This document shows, piece by piece, positions 53,401-62,400 of a stretch of DNA of 64,000 nucleotides. Each line of letters opens with the position of its first letter. Within the stretch, counting starts at the first letter, position 1. Below the pieces are notes generated by a model. The model was not told where the DNA came from. It was given only the letters and a program-made list of their open reading frames with translations, and made no database searches. The stretch comes from Rhabdornis inornatus. Its lineage: Eukaryota; Chordata; Aves; Passeriformes; Rhabdornithidae. The position numbers were made by a program, and so were the translations under genes. The stretch spans positions 122,938 through 186,937 of the forward strand of contig VWZS01000162.1 in NCBI GenBank assembly GCA_013397075.1. Reading direction: 5' to 3'.

Positions 53401-56400
53401 TGCCCTGAACAGTTTCTCTCCATCCTTCTAAGCAATCCCAACAGCCCAGCCCTAGCAAATGTGGTGCAATCAGCTCCATCTTACAGAGCAGCCAGAGCCT
53501 GAAGGAGGACAGAAACATCTCTGAACCCTCCCCCACGAATCTCCATTCTGAAATGTTTCTAAATCTGGGAAAATGAATGTGCCTACAATTCACTTTTATT
53601 TTTTGGAAACAGCCTCTTCTTCAAAAGAATGAATATGTTGACAGAAATAGCATAAGAATATTATTTTTAGAGTCATAGCCCAGTTCTAATCTATGAAAAA
53701 GCCCCTATTCCTCACTCAGAAAAGGGATCTTTGGAAGGAGACATTTGGCATTAACAATTCCAGGGAAGACCACAGCAGAGCTCTTTTCCAGACAGCAGCT
53801 ATCCAGCAGGACTGACCAGAAATTATCCTGCAAGATGCTATTGAAGCTGCAGGATATCATGCCTTGTTTTACCCATTTTCAATGACTTTTCATTCATTAT
53901 GACAGACAACCGGAAACACAGGCTCTGGAAGGGAAGCTTGCACTCAAGCAGAAACACAGAAAGCTGAACTGGTGATGCTGAAGGGCTTTCCTCACCCATT
54001 CCCATTATGACTGAAATTTCAGCATTTGCCTTATAACCGAAGAATGAGACCAGGGTAAAGACACATTTATAGTCTCAGCTTTACTTCTTTGGACTGCAAG
54101 GACCCAAGAAAAGCCAGCTGTGCTCTTCAAAAGTCAGGTGTTAACAGCTGCCTCACAGGACCTTGGGTTTTGGGAAGAACAGAGTCTGAGCAGTAGAAAG
54201 GTGTGAGGATGTACTGGCCAGCCTGCCTTGGGAGCTCATCATGCCCTCTCCTGTATCCTCATCAGGTTAGTGGCTTGTCATTGTAAATCATAAATCTTAT
54301 TGGTCATAGGAACTAGAAGAGGTAAAAAGAGGTTTCAAAAAAGGAAAAAAGAAAAGTTTATGGGGAGGGAACCTTATGAAAATACTATCTTGATCTGATC
54401 TTGAGTGTCCTCATAATTAAAGATACTTGAAAGGACTGGAAACCCATCTGCACAGCTCAGGGCCTGCTGCCTGCAGCAGGGGCAGCTTCTTTTCTTTTGC
54501 TACAGAAACCACAGTGCAAGAATGGCTTCAAGCCCAGCACTCAGAACATGCCTCCTCCTCCAGAACTGGCTCCCAGGAGCCACACAGCATCAGGCAGGGG
54601 CCAAAGCTGCCTCTGTCAGGAGAGGGGCAGGGCCTGGGAGAGGCACTGGAACCGTAGGGCCCACTGCAGGCACACTCCTTCCAGAGAAACACAGAGGGGG
54701 TTTCTTTTCTGCTGGAGAGCCTGGACTGGAACCAGCAGTGCAGCTATTATTACAACTGGTTGGGAAGTGGAAAGACATCAGTGGCAATAAATCCCCTTGA
54801 AATGGGAAACACTGGGAAGGTAAGAATTAGCAAGAGATGAGCAAAGCCCCAGTGCTCACAGCACACTGCTCCTGAGCTCTGTGCAGGGGGAGCAGAGACC
54901 CCAGAGCCCTGCTGTCTAACAGCCCCTGTATGGCAGGAAATCGACCCACTGCTGGTCACCAATGGCTTTGCTGGGGGCTGAAAATACCTCAGTGAAGAGG
55001 TGGAGCTTGCAGGGGCAGGGAGCCACAGGAATAACTGTAATGTGTGCAGTCATAAGCACTGGGCCGTGTCCTTCAGCAGATGGCAGATAACAAGATTAAC
55101 TTTGTGATGATCATGTTGGACATCTATTTTATGCCCTGCACCTTCTACCATGGTCCATATCCAAGCTTCAGAGAGCCTACATGGCACCTGTCAAGGGCCA
55201 CCAAACCTTAAAAGCGAGTCTGGTGGACCATATTCCCATAAAGCCAAGGGTGCCTCATTATAATCCCAAATCATTAAAAACCCGATTCCAGGTGATTTTG
55301 GGGTGGAAGCGCCCCCTGCCGGCTGCAGCTGCAGCCCGATGAGCTCGGCTCATTCCTCCTGTCCAACACCCCAAACCCTGGAGCAGGACAGGACACCTCG
55401 GGCACTCAGCAAAGCTCAGGGCAGTGATGGGAAGGGAGCTGGAAGTTCAGCTGTAAAGAACTTCTCTGAAGACTTTTAAAGTATTCAAATCCAGCAGGTA
55501 GTAAAAATTTCTCTCAACATGTTTAGTCAAATTTTGCACTGAATTACACTGGCTCGTTAAAGCCTTCCCTCTGTGTGGGGAGTGCAGAGCACAGTGCTGT
55601 GCAGTTTGCTGACAACTGCCTTGTCCCGAGCTCCCTGAAATAAATAATTTATTGAATGTGATTTCATAGTAAGCTGCTGAGGTCATTTAAATGATTTTGC
55701 AATCAGTTTTCACTCACTGCTTGAAATAATTCCTGAGAAGCTCATAAGAAAGATGCTTCTTCCCTAACATGTATGTTCAGTTACTATTTAGGGAAGTATA
55801 AAAATGTTGTGCATCACTTCAGTTAAACAAGAGCCTAAACCATCAGTCCTGCAAGGAACGTGTGTAGAATTCCATGGGCTGGGGTAGGAGCTCAGAGATA
55901 TTCCAGACCTAACAGAGTCCCTGTGAGAGGGGATCCCAGCTCAGCTTTACAGTGCCCTGGTCAGCACATGATCCATGTCCTGCTTGCTGCAATCCCACAG
56001 CTCCAGTGGAGGGATCCCCAAGAGTGAAGTCTCTCCTGGCAGCCTGGTGCTCCCCACAAGCCCTGGAGGTGCCAGCCCTGCAGCAGATACTCACTGATGG
56101 GGGCGTGCAGAGCCACGTGCTCTTGGTAGGGAGTGTAGTACTTGTACTGCTTGCCACAGAACTCACAGGTGTAATTGCCAGTTTCTGTGAAATAAACAGG
56201 GACAAAGGTCAGGAAGGAAGGCAGCTCTCTCACACAACCCCCAGCTTCTTTTTACAGAAAAACTGGTCAGGAGACACAAACATTCCTCATGCAAGTGGAA
56301 CTTGCCTGCTCTGTAATCCACACCTCCTTTTCCCAAGAAAGGAAACATTCAAAACAGAGGGATGGACCATGCTTAAAAAGCCCAGTAGAACTGAGCAAGC

Positions 56401-59400
56401 TGCCCAAGATTACCCCAAAATTACAGCAAGTAAGCATGCAAAACAAGGGAGAGCATCCGCTTCTAAAGTCCGCATTACAGATGACACAGATCTGTCCTCT
56501 GGTTACAGAGTCTGGGATGTGTAGACAACAGAACAGTCAAACCAGGAAATGAACAGTCAAGTTCAAGTATTAGAGAGCTTTCATTTGGAACTGTGCAGGT
56601 TCTCTTGCAGGAGAAGGGGCTTTTCTGGAGTAACTGTGCTCATTCCTGCTTTGGGGAAACTGGAAATAATGGAGTGTAACCACACACTGACACCTCTTCT
56701 TCTTGCCAGTGCTGCGAGTACAGAACTGGCAGCAAGCTGCAAGACGAAGGAAAATCCATGGCTAATCGATTATTTCCAAAATGGAAAATTCAGAGAAATG
56801 CTTTGACAAAACCCACCCTCTGTGTTTCCCTCTGCTCTGTTTGAGGACCCACCACAAAAGCAGTGTGAATGAATCACCTGCCAGCTCTCAGTGCACCTTC
56901 AAGCCCTCTCTCATCCCTGCCAGATTGCTTTTCCCCTGAACTCCCTTCCCCTCCTCTTTGCAGAGCTCTTGAGCAGAACACATCACAAGGCTGCAGCTCT
57001 TAGGGACAGAGCTGTTGGTGTTTGATGCTCCTCTGAGCCTGAACGTACCTGTGAGCACCCAAATCCCAACCCCTCTGTGTAATGCAGTGCTTCCTGCTTT
57101 TTCTAGAGGTACTGCAGCCAAAGGCAGGTGTGAACTCCTGAGCCTTCCTTTTTATTTGAAACAATAATGATTCTTACTCGGCCCAATCTTCTGGAAGGGC
57201 TCGGGCTCCTCCTCCTTCACGTCGTCGGCAGCGATGACAGCCTGGTCATAGGGGTCTGCAAGAGAACAGAACCAGAGGACAGCTGACAACACCTCAGCTT
57301 TGCCTTCTACAGCTGCATGGGCACTGAATGCTCCTGCACCTGTAATCACATTTCCATCTGCAACAGGATTGGAAGACAAGAATTATAAACCAGTGACCTT
57401 TCTGCCTGACTTGTCCCTCCTCCTCCTCAGGTGCCCCAGGATTACCCCTGGTCCCAGCCCATTAACAGGCCTTGTAGGAATTAATGTTTAAAAAATAGAG
57501 AGAAAAACTAAACGAGCACACTGCCAAGTCTGATCCATATTTTCTTCCAGGGAATCTCCCCTCTAATGCTGCTATACTGGCTGACAGTGGGCATGGCAAT
57601 GCAGTCTGCAGGCACATCACCTAACAAATACCAACCTGGGACTTCTACCAGCTAACAGCACAGCTAGCAACAAATCACAACCCAACCCACTTTAGAGAAG
57701 AATTTGGTTTATGCATCGAACAATTTACAAGATCACCAAAGATATGAAATACCTACTTCTTTGATTGTCTGAAGCCTGACCAAGTATATGTGCAACAAAA
57801 GCCTGGCATCTGCTAGGGCTGGGCATCAACCTACTGGCTGTGGACACTGGGGAGGGAGAGAGGATGCTCCTGTCCCACTGCAATCCCTGACAAAACTCCT
57901 TTGACTCTTACAAGTTCAGAATCGACCTGCTGTGTCTGAACTACTGAATGCTTGAAAATGTTTGTGAAATAAAGCACACAAAGGAGCTCAGCTTACCTGC
58001 CCGGTTTTCTGGGGCCCCTTCCACACTAAAAACTAACACAGAATAGAAGAAGGAGGGGAAGAAACAAAACAGAAATTAAATCCTCTTAAATGGTCTTGTT
58101 TTCCTCCTGCATTTCACATACTGCTGCAGCACATTTCAGCCCCACTGAATAAACCAGGCTTTGTGCCCCAGTCCCTCCTCTTCCCAGCAGCATCCTCACA
58201 GGACGTGGTTGAGCATGCCCAGCCCTAATACACACAGATGCTCAAGGCCTTTGTTTTGACCCTGACATGGCCCCAGGTGAAGCTCAGGTGCACAGCTGCC
58301 TCACCCCTGTGTGTGCTGGAACACAGGAGCCCCAGGGAGGGGCTGGGACAGTCCTTGCACACACATGGAGCCATTTCCAAGCCCTCTTGTGGCCCTTGGC
58401 AGATCTCCCTGAGACATTTCTGACTGAAGCAGCCACATTCCCCTCACAGTTACTGTCAGTGCCACCAGTTTTCTTCTGGCTCCACACAGGAGGAAGGGAG
58501 CTGGCAGTGGTGCCCTGCAGGAGAACACAGGCTGCCCTTAGAGCACGTTCAGATGTCCACACATTCCAGGTAAACACAACCATTTTTTTGGACAACCATG
58601 TACTGTGAAAAACCACTTGCTTTTCTGACACAGCCCCAGCTGTTCAAAACCTGCTGCTCTCCAAGCAGCCTCTTTCTAGAACTCTCCTTGGCCAAGTGAG
58701 GAGCAGTACTGACAGGCTTGCAGCACACACAGGGAAGGTCTGGAATATCTGTGGGCTCCCAGGTGAGGAGCTTCAGATGTTCAGTAAGCAGGGGGCAAGC
58801 CAACATGTCGATATTTATTTACCCCAATGCAGAATAAAGAAACACTGCTTCTGGCAGTGGGTATCTGTTTGTGTCCAGGTGGCACCAGCCTAGGCCACAT
58901 CTACAGTCACAGAGGAAAAACTGGCCTTTAAGGGCCACTGACAACTTCATCAGTTCACTGCCACAATGATTAACAAGAACATTTCCCAACTCTGAAATCT
59001 GAAATGCTTCACAGAGAAGTATGTTGGGAACAAACCTGTAAATTCAGAAACCAAAAAGCAACCAACTTCTTCCTAGCAAATAATCAGGCTGACCATTTAC
59101 CTTGAGGCACTCAGTCCCAGGATCTCCATCCTAACCATGAACCTCACTGCAGACACGCTGCAAGGTCCCCAGGCCCCAGCACGGTGTTGTGCTGATGCAC
59201 ACAGAGAGGATCAGGCACAGCAAACTCCTTCCTGCAGTGCCTGCAGACTGTGCCTCCATGGCAAAGACAGGTGACCATGCAGTGCCACGTCCTGCACACC
59301 ACAGGCCACACACTCCTGCACAGGCACATTTTGCTTCCCCAAAGACTTCTCAGCCTAGTTCAGGTGTCTGACTGTCAAAACATTACTCACCATCCACGGC

Positions 59401-59480
59401 ATGTAGGTCTCTGTGCTCTTGGAAGCAGCTATAGTATTTATATTTTTTCCCACAAATGTCACATGTGTACCTAAAATTGT
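25582..59480 (-). CDS. ZNF618: ZNF618, 3' part (zinc finger and hAT-like domain protein), multi-exon
   Basis: This is the gene-level entry for the exons 59391-59480, 57997-58032, 57178-57255, 56095-56184, 48623-48838, 45816-45899, (38291-38335 optional), 33483-33560, 27863-27964 and 25582-27095, read on the minus strand. Every junction is GT-AG and phase 1, and the joined frame is open for about 761 residues to the stop. Order of parts: C2H2 finger, acidic linker (VKEEEPEPF), C2H2 finger, Ser/Thr-rich linker, C2H2 finger, short linker with VVEEKWKPQ, then a roughly 500-residue hAT-transposase-like domain. The vertebrate protein is about 950 residues with four fingers, so roughly 190 N-terminal residues lie beyond the window. 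ZNF618 is a nuclear protein reported to bind 5-hydroxymethylcytosine DNA and to work with UHRF2 (family knowledge). The identification rests on near-identity to remembered ZNF618 sequence throughout, including the finger spacers and the C-terminus. Confidence 0.95.
27096..27862 (-). other. ZNF618: ZNF618 intron (767 nt)
   Basis: It is bounded by donor gtacgtagca and acceptor gtgtttcctgcag and contains a CR1 tail. No further exon is seen. Confidence 0.85.
27381..27559 (-). mobile_element. CR1-type LINE 3' tail
   Basis: The plus strand starts aatcatagaatcccagactg and continues gtttgggttggaagggacat, then the songbird CR1 body ctgctccaag...cagggatccaggggcagcca. The 3' end is at the low coordinate, so it is in the same direction as ZNF618. 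Confidence 0.9.
27863..27964 (-). CDS. ZNF618: ZNF618 exon linking last finger to hAT-like domain
   Basis: This 102-nt exon has acceptor cttgcctcacag (27965) and donor gtacgtagca (27862). It encodes DNENNIASSQRRSPLPVVEE followed by KWKPQLQRNNANN, a polar linker matching ZNF618. It is phase 1-1 and joins to the terminal exon through a split Thr codon. The SQRRSP stretch is a plausible phosphorylation and basic site by inspection only. Confidence 0.93.
29367..29681 (+). mobile_element. Solo LTR candidate (avian ERV)
   Basis: The plus strand begins tgtgctagggtgatgaagac and includes atgcaaatgaatcaaaaccc, a TATA-like ttttataggg, AATAAA in ctcaataaataccc, and ends near ctaggcatca, an LTR-like CA terminus. 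Promoter, polyadenylation and terminal signals come in LTR order. It is antisense to ZNF618. A flanking duplication could not be fixed. Confidence 0.55.
31015..31275 (-). mobile_element. CR1-type LINE 3' fragment (different subfamily)
   Basis: The plus strand reads cagaatcacagatttgttta, ggttggaaaagacctctaag, atcatccagtccaaccatca and gttctttgagcacttccagg. This 'aaagacctctaagatcatccagtccaacc' type is a distinct CR1 subfamily from the copy 550 bp away. Confidence 0.85.
31820..32015 (-). mobile_element. CR1-type LINE 3' tail
   Basis: The plus strand reads cacagactggtttgggttgg, aagggaccttaaagctcatc and the body ccctgccatggcagggacac...cttctctgggcaccctgtgc. It runs in the same direction as ZNF618. 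Confidence 0.9.
33483..33560 (-). CDS. ZNF618: ZNF618 exon with C2H2 zinc finger (last finger)
   Basis: This 78-nt exon has acceptor ctcccaaacag (33561) and donor gtaagctggg (33482). It encodes EPYTCGACGIQFQFYNNLLE then HMQSHA: a C-x2-C-x12-H-x3-H finger with intact ligands. Its core (GIQFQFYNN) differs from the other two fingers. It lies far from them in the protein, separated by roughly 100 residues of disordered linker, as known for the fourth finger of ZNF618. Confidence 0.95.
33561..38290 (-). other. ZNF618: ZNF618 intron part between last-finger exon and cassette exon (4730 nt)
   Basis: It contains a short (caga)n run at 35562-35580. An LTR-like scrap near 37580-37670 has ctctgaataaagcccttgct. 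No further exon is seen. Confidence 0.75.
35562..35580. repeat. (caga)n microsatellite, short
   Basis: Nearly five cagacaga-type units. Confidence 0.85.
38291..38335 (-). CDS. ZNF618: ZNF618 candidate 45-nt cassette exon
   Basis: On the minus strand a strong pyrimidine tract and acceptor (ctttcttttttgcag) precede 45 nt that end at a near-perfect donor (gtaagtgtga). The segment is phase 1-1 and 15 codons long, so it can be included or skipped between the exons at 45816 and 33483 without a shift. Inclusion would insert ETASPLISNPFPLLR and change the next residue from Glu to Lys before PYTCGACG. No stop is created. The splice sites and phase are seen directly; that it is used in mRNA is inferred. 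It could be a decoy, but all requirements are met at once. Confidence 0.72.
38336..45815 (-). other. ZNF618: ZNF618 intron part upstream of cassette exon (7480 nt)
   Basis: Largely unremarkable. It has AT-rich stretches (41100-41700) and a T-rich simple tract at 43889-43947. No other exon was noticed. Confidence 0.75.
43889..43947. repeat. T-rich simple tract
   Basis: Runs of 7-15 T are interrupted by g and cc on the plus strand (poly-A/poly-R on the sense strand of ZNF618). It could be a retrotransposition tail or simple repeat. Confidence 0.7.
45816..45899 (-). CDS. ZNF618: ZNF618 exon with tandem (NAGNAG) acceptor
   Basis: The donor is gtaagtgtgg (45815). The acceptor reads cacccagcag, so either AG can be used: the first gives an 84-nt exon (to 45899), the second an 81-nt exon (to 45896). 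Both keep frame and differ only by one Ala before ESAFSRRLEG. The peptide continues KVQNNFEETNSNSQNSS, a polar linker before the last finger that matches ZNF618. The longer form is annotated because the remembered human protein has Ala at this point. The exon phase is 1-1. Confidence 0.92.
45900..48622 (-). other. ZNF618: ZNF618 intron (2723 nt)
   Basis: It contains a (tatc)n microsatellite and no additional exon seen. A tRNA T-arm-like ccaggttcaagtcctgg at 47521-47537 lacks a matching A box. Confidence 0.8.
47371..47420. repeat. (tatc)n microsatellite, about 12.5 uninterrupted units
   Basis: Fifty bases of perfect tatc repeat, likely polymorphic in length. Confidence 0.97.
48623..48838 (-). 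CDS. ZNF618: ZNF618 exon, Ser/Thr-rich linker
   Basis: This 216-nt exon has acceptor ctggctgtgcag (48839) and donor gtaccaattg (48622). It encodes a low-complexity linker rich in Ser, Pro and Thr, with recognisable ZNF618 strings SPLFVAVKTQTSQS, CSTLLHR and FRAPNSGSPGSKA. No domain is seen, and it is probably disordered. The exon is GC-rich with several CpGs, unlike its AT-richer introns. The donor is weaker than the others (gtacca rather than gtaagt). An upstream run of AG dinucleotides could extend the exon, but joining there in phase runs into a stop, so the proximal acceptor is chosen. Confidence 0.9.
49023..49067. repeat. (atcc)n microsatellite with one interruption
   Basis: About eleven units with a single g interruption (ccatgcatcc). 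It lies about 185 nt upstream of the acceptor of exon 48623-48838 in the gene's direction. Confidence 0.95.
53112..53302 (-). mobile_element. CR1-type LINE 3' tail
   Basis: The plus strand reads agagtcacagaatcccagat, then ccctgccatggcagagacac and gggatccaggggcagccaca. A short stretch of the conserved tail is altered (ttggcttgacaagatcatct). It runs in the same direction as ZNF618. Confidence 0.88.
56095..56184 (-). CDS. ZNF618: ZNF618 exon with C2H2 zinc finger (second in window)
   Basis: This 90-nt exon lies between acceptor tttatttcacag (56185) and donor gtgagtatct (56094). It reads KTGNYTCEFCGKQYKYYTPY then QEHVALHAPI. The finger is C-x2-C-x12-H-x3-H with all four ligands present, and is closely related to the finger at 59391-59480 (shared GK-YKYY core and QEH helix end). 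The two fingers look like an old internal duplication carried on equal-sized 90-nt exons in the same phase. In the human protein this corresponds to the third finger. Confidence 0.95.
56185..57177 (-). other. ZNF618: ZNF618 intron (993 nt)
   Basis: Canonical ends gtaagaatca and tttatttcacag. Nothing further was recognised. Confidence 0.85.
57178..57255 (-). CDS. ZNF618: ZNF618 exon, acidic linker
   Basis: This 78-nt exon has acceptor cttgcag (57256) and donor gtaagaatca (57177). It encodes DPYDQAVIAADDVKEEEPEP and then FQKIGP, an acidic linker between the second and third fingers of the family protein. VKEEEPEP resembles a sumoylation-type motif (hydrophobic-K-x-E), though modification is only inferred. 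Phase is 1-1, and the exon is separated from the micro-exon by a 741-nt intron. Confidence 0.93.
57256..57996 (-). other. ZNF618: ZNF618 intron (741 nt)
   Basis: Canonical ends gtaagctgag and cttgcag. Nothing further was recognised. Confidence 0.85.
57997..58032 (-). CDS. ZNF618: ZNF618 36-nt micro-exon (acidic linker)
   Basis: This exon lies between acceptor ttctgtgttag (58033) and donor gtaagctgag (57996). Joined to its neighbours it reads VFSVEGAPENRA, leading into DPYDQ, which matches the linker after the second finger of ZNF618. Only 36 nt long, it keeps phase 1-1, so skipping it would remove 12 residues without a frameshift. The alternative acceptor six bases further in (tttttag) would leave 29 nt and break the frame, so the upstream AG was chosen. 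Confidence 0.9.
58033..59390 (-). other. ZNF618: ZNF618 intron (1358 nt)
   Basis: Canonical ends gtgagtaatg and ttctgtgttag. Nothing further was recognised. Confidence 0.85.
59391..59480 (-). CDS. ZNF618: ZNF618 exon with C2H2 zinc finger (first in window)
   Basis: This 90-nt exon is bounded by acceptor ttcttcctacag at 59481 and donor gtgagtaatg at 59390. It completes a split Asp codon and reads DNFRYTCDICGKKYKYYSCF followed by QEHRDLHAVD. The finger is C-x2-C-x12-H-x3-H, with CDIC and H..H zinc ligands intact, and the KKYKYY core is typical of this family's related fingers. In the human protein this is the second finger. The exon that should precede it, with the first finger and a CGICGKKYKYY-like core, was searched for in 59481-64000 on the minus strand and not found. 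It ends one base into the next codon, as do all coding exons here. Confidence 0.95.
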
Positions 59481-62400
59481 CTGTAGGAAGAAAACAGATC
59501 AGTTAGAAATCCTGAGGAGAAAGGCAAGCTCTGCAACCACACTGCTCAATCAGACACCCCCATGCACTTACACATCCCACATGCTCTGTCAGGTCTCTAA
59601 GGCACACAGACAACCATTGCCTCACACTGTCCCCCCTGCCCCACACTATATGGCTTGGGGCATATTCTGATTTATTTCCTCTTCAAACAGGGCAGACCCC
59701 ACAGACCTCACAGCAACAAGGCTGCAGGGCAGCAGGCCCTGCTAGCATCTCCTTTGGAAGTTCAGGGCTCAGCAAGTTCAGGGACAAGCAGCTGTTGGTC
59801 AGGATGGGGACAAAGGGGCAGAACTAAACACAGAGTCAATGTATGAGCTGATAGAAACCAAAGCCTTAAGACACCAACTCTAATGTGGATTGGATGTGAG
59901 CACACCCCTGCTTCTTGCTGCTGCTGTTCACTGATTCCTAACTGCACCCAGGATCCTGTCAGAACCAACAAACCCAGGACACCCAACAACCCAAGGCACA
60001 CAGGACAGTAAGGTGCTCAGTGAAGGGAGGACTGATGAAGCTTGGTTTCATATCCATTTGTTCCCTACATCCCATCATTTCATCCCAGCATCAACCAACC
60101 CTTTACCACAGCTGTGTGGGGCAGAGAGATGCAAAACAGCTCCAAGTGTTTATGAATCTGGTTTGTTCTGAATGGGGAGCAGTGGCTTTAGCTCAGCTAT
60201 CACATCAGTGCAAGAGCAGGATTTCCCTGATCAGCTTGGTGGGGTGCTTCCCCCCTGTGCTGCCTGCCACACCCTGGGGTACAGACTGCCCTCCCTGAGC
60301 AGTCACCCCAGCTGTCAGACAACCCCAGACTGATGGCTTGGTGCTGTGAGCCCATAGCAAAGTGGCAAACATAATAAAGCCCACAGCAAACAGAGTGAAA
60401 CACATCGGTTTGTACAGCCACAGAGGATCTCCAAACCAGGGTGTTTCCTTCCCAGCAGGAGCAAGGAGTGCAGGCAGCAGCTCCTAGGGCTGCAGAGGAC
60501 CTGCCATTCAGTAAGCTCCCCTGCAGCAGTGTAGTTGTATCCATGTATCCCTACTATCAGCAAAGCTAAAGCCTTGTTTTTACCTCTTCCAGGCTGTGTT
60601 CAAACACACCAGACTATGCACATTCAATAAGCTTCTATTTTACTTCTCCATCACTTTACTTTAAAAATTATTCCATATTTTAAGCTAGGATATATTGGTA
60701 CAGTGTAATCACTCACTTGGGTTCAGCACTCAGTCCAGCAGCACATGGGGGTCAGCACTAAATAAAGGATCACTGTCACCCTTTACTCAGAGTGACTGTA
60801 GAAGCTATGATGATCTAGCAGATAAAAATGCCAAATCTAAACTGTGTTAAATAGCTGGGCACTAGAACTTTACCTCTGTGACTAAAACATATTTGTATCT
60901 TAATCAGAGCACAGCAGTGCTAAACTAAAGTCAAGCGGATTTTAAAAGTCTAGGCTGGACAAGCAAGGAGAAAGGGACTCACTGCAAAGACAATGCATGG
61001 GCTCAGGGATAGGAGGAGGAGCAGCAGAACACACCTGTGAGAACATTCCAGTGGCAAAAGCACTGGCAAGTCGTATTCAACTGTGTTTGTTCCATTATGT
61101 GATCTAGTGCAGGCTCCTTCTGTGGTCACACAACAGTGCTGAGGGCCTCCCTCTACCCTGGGCGCTGTCCCACAAGGAAGAGGATCTAATGATTGCTGCT
61201 GAGTATCTGTGTAGCTGTTGCTAAAACCCCCCCAGACAATTAGCACAGTCAATTAGCAAGTCAAGTAGCAGAGAAACTCCCAACTTGGCATCAGCAGTTA
61301 GTCCCACCTCGATGGGTGTCCCCAAACCAAGGAATCACTTCCTTTCTGAAGTGCAATGATCTCCACAGGACCAACTGAAGATTAACTCTTCAAAGGAATC
61401 CCAAAGACCAGGCACTTTCATATTCAGAGAACAAAAACTTATGGCCTTACTTAGGAAGAAAAGAGCTCAGTAAATAAGAAGTCTTGTTAGAACAGAAGAA
61501 AATTAACTAACACACCATTTCACAGGGCCAGGCAGAGCTACCTGTGGTCCCTGTCACACAAGGGAGATCTTACTGTCCCCAGCAGAGCCCATGCTGGGTG
61601 TGGGCACCACTTCCCTGGGCAGTGCAGGGGAACATGGAACATAGAACAAGGTAACACCACTGCCCTGGAGAACAGGGGTTTGCTGGTGTTGTCAGGGGAC
61701 TGTCCCTACAGGCAGAAGGATCTCCAGGGTTTACAGAGAAGTAAGAATTTGTTCCAGCTGGTCTAGCTTGGCACTGATCTCCTGGACTCTGTAGGAGAGA
61801 ACACCCAGCAAAGAGTGCCCAGGTTCAGAGACAGGAGCTTTATAGAGAATTCACAAAGCACTGAGAGCTGCCCATGTGCAGCCAAGCTTTACCTCTCTGA
61901 ACAAGAGTCCCTGTTCAGGCTGCTCCCAGAGAGCCAGACCTCCTCCTCCTTACCCAACAAAGTCATCCCTGCTGACAGCCTTGGAACATGCCCAGTGCTG
62001 ACCCCAGCAGACACTGCTTTCTTAGCAAGAAACTCCCTGGGCAGAACTAGCCCTGCAGTACCTCTTACAATCACAGAATCTCCTGGGCTGGAAGGGACCC
62101 ACAAGGATCAGACACCCCAACAATCTCAAGAGCATTGTCCAAACGCTTCTTGAGCTCTGTCAGGCTGTGACCACAGGGAACCTGTTCCAGGGCAGTTTTC
62201 CTGCTGTGAGTTATAACTCCTACCCCAAGGTATCCAGCTGGGGCACAATATCCAGAACCTGTAACACAGCTTGCCATGGGAAGAGCTGCAAGGGACTCCA
62301 GGTGCTCAGGTGTGGCTGCCAGCCCACACTGAAACCCATCCTCAAACCTCTAGAGAGGTGGATCCAGACAGAGCCGAACTAACGCGACCTAGGCAAGTTT

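Larger units (their letters stand above)
48839..56094 (-). other. ZNF618: ZNF618 intron (7256 nt)
   Basis: It holds a (atcc)n microsatellite near the acceptor, a CR1 tail, and AT-rich patches with TAAT motifs (51480-51560, 55630-55740) that could be conserved noncoding elements. A small extra exon between the flanking exons cannot be excluded but none was found. Confidence 0.75.
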
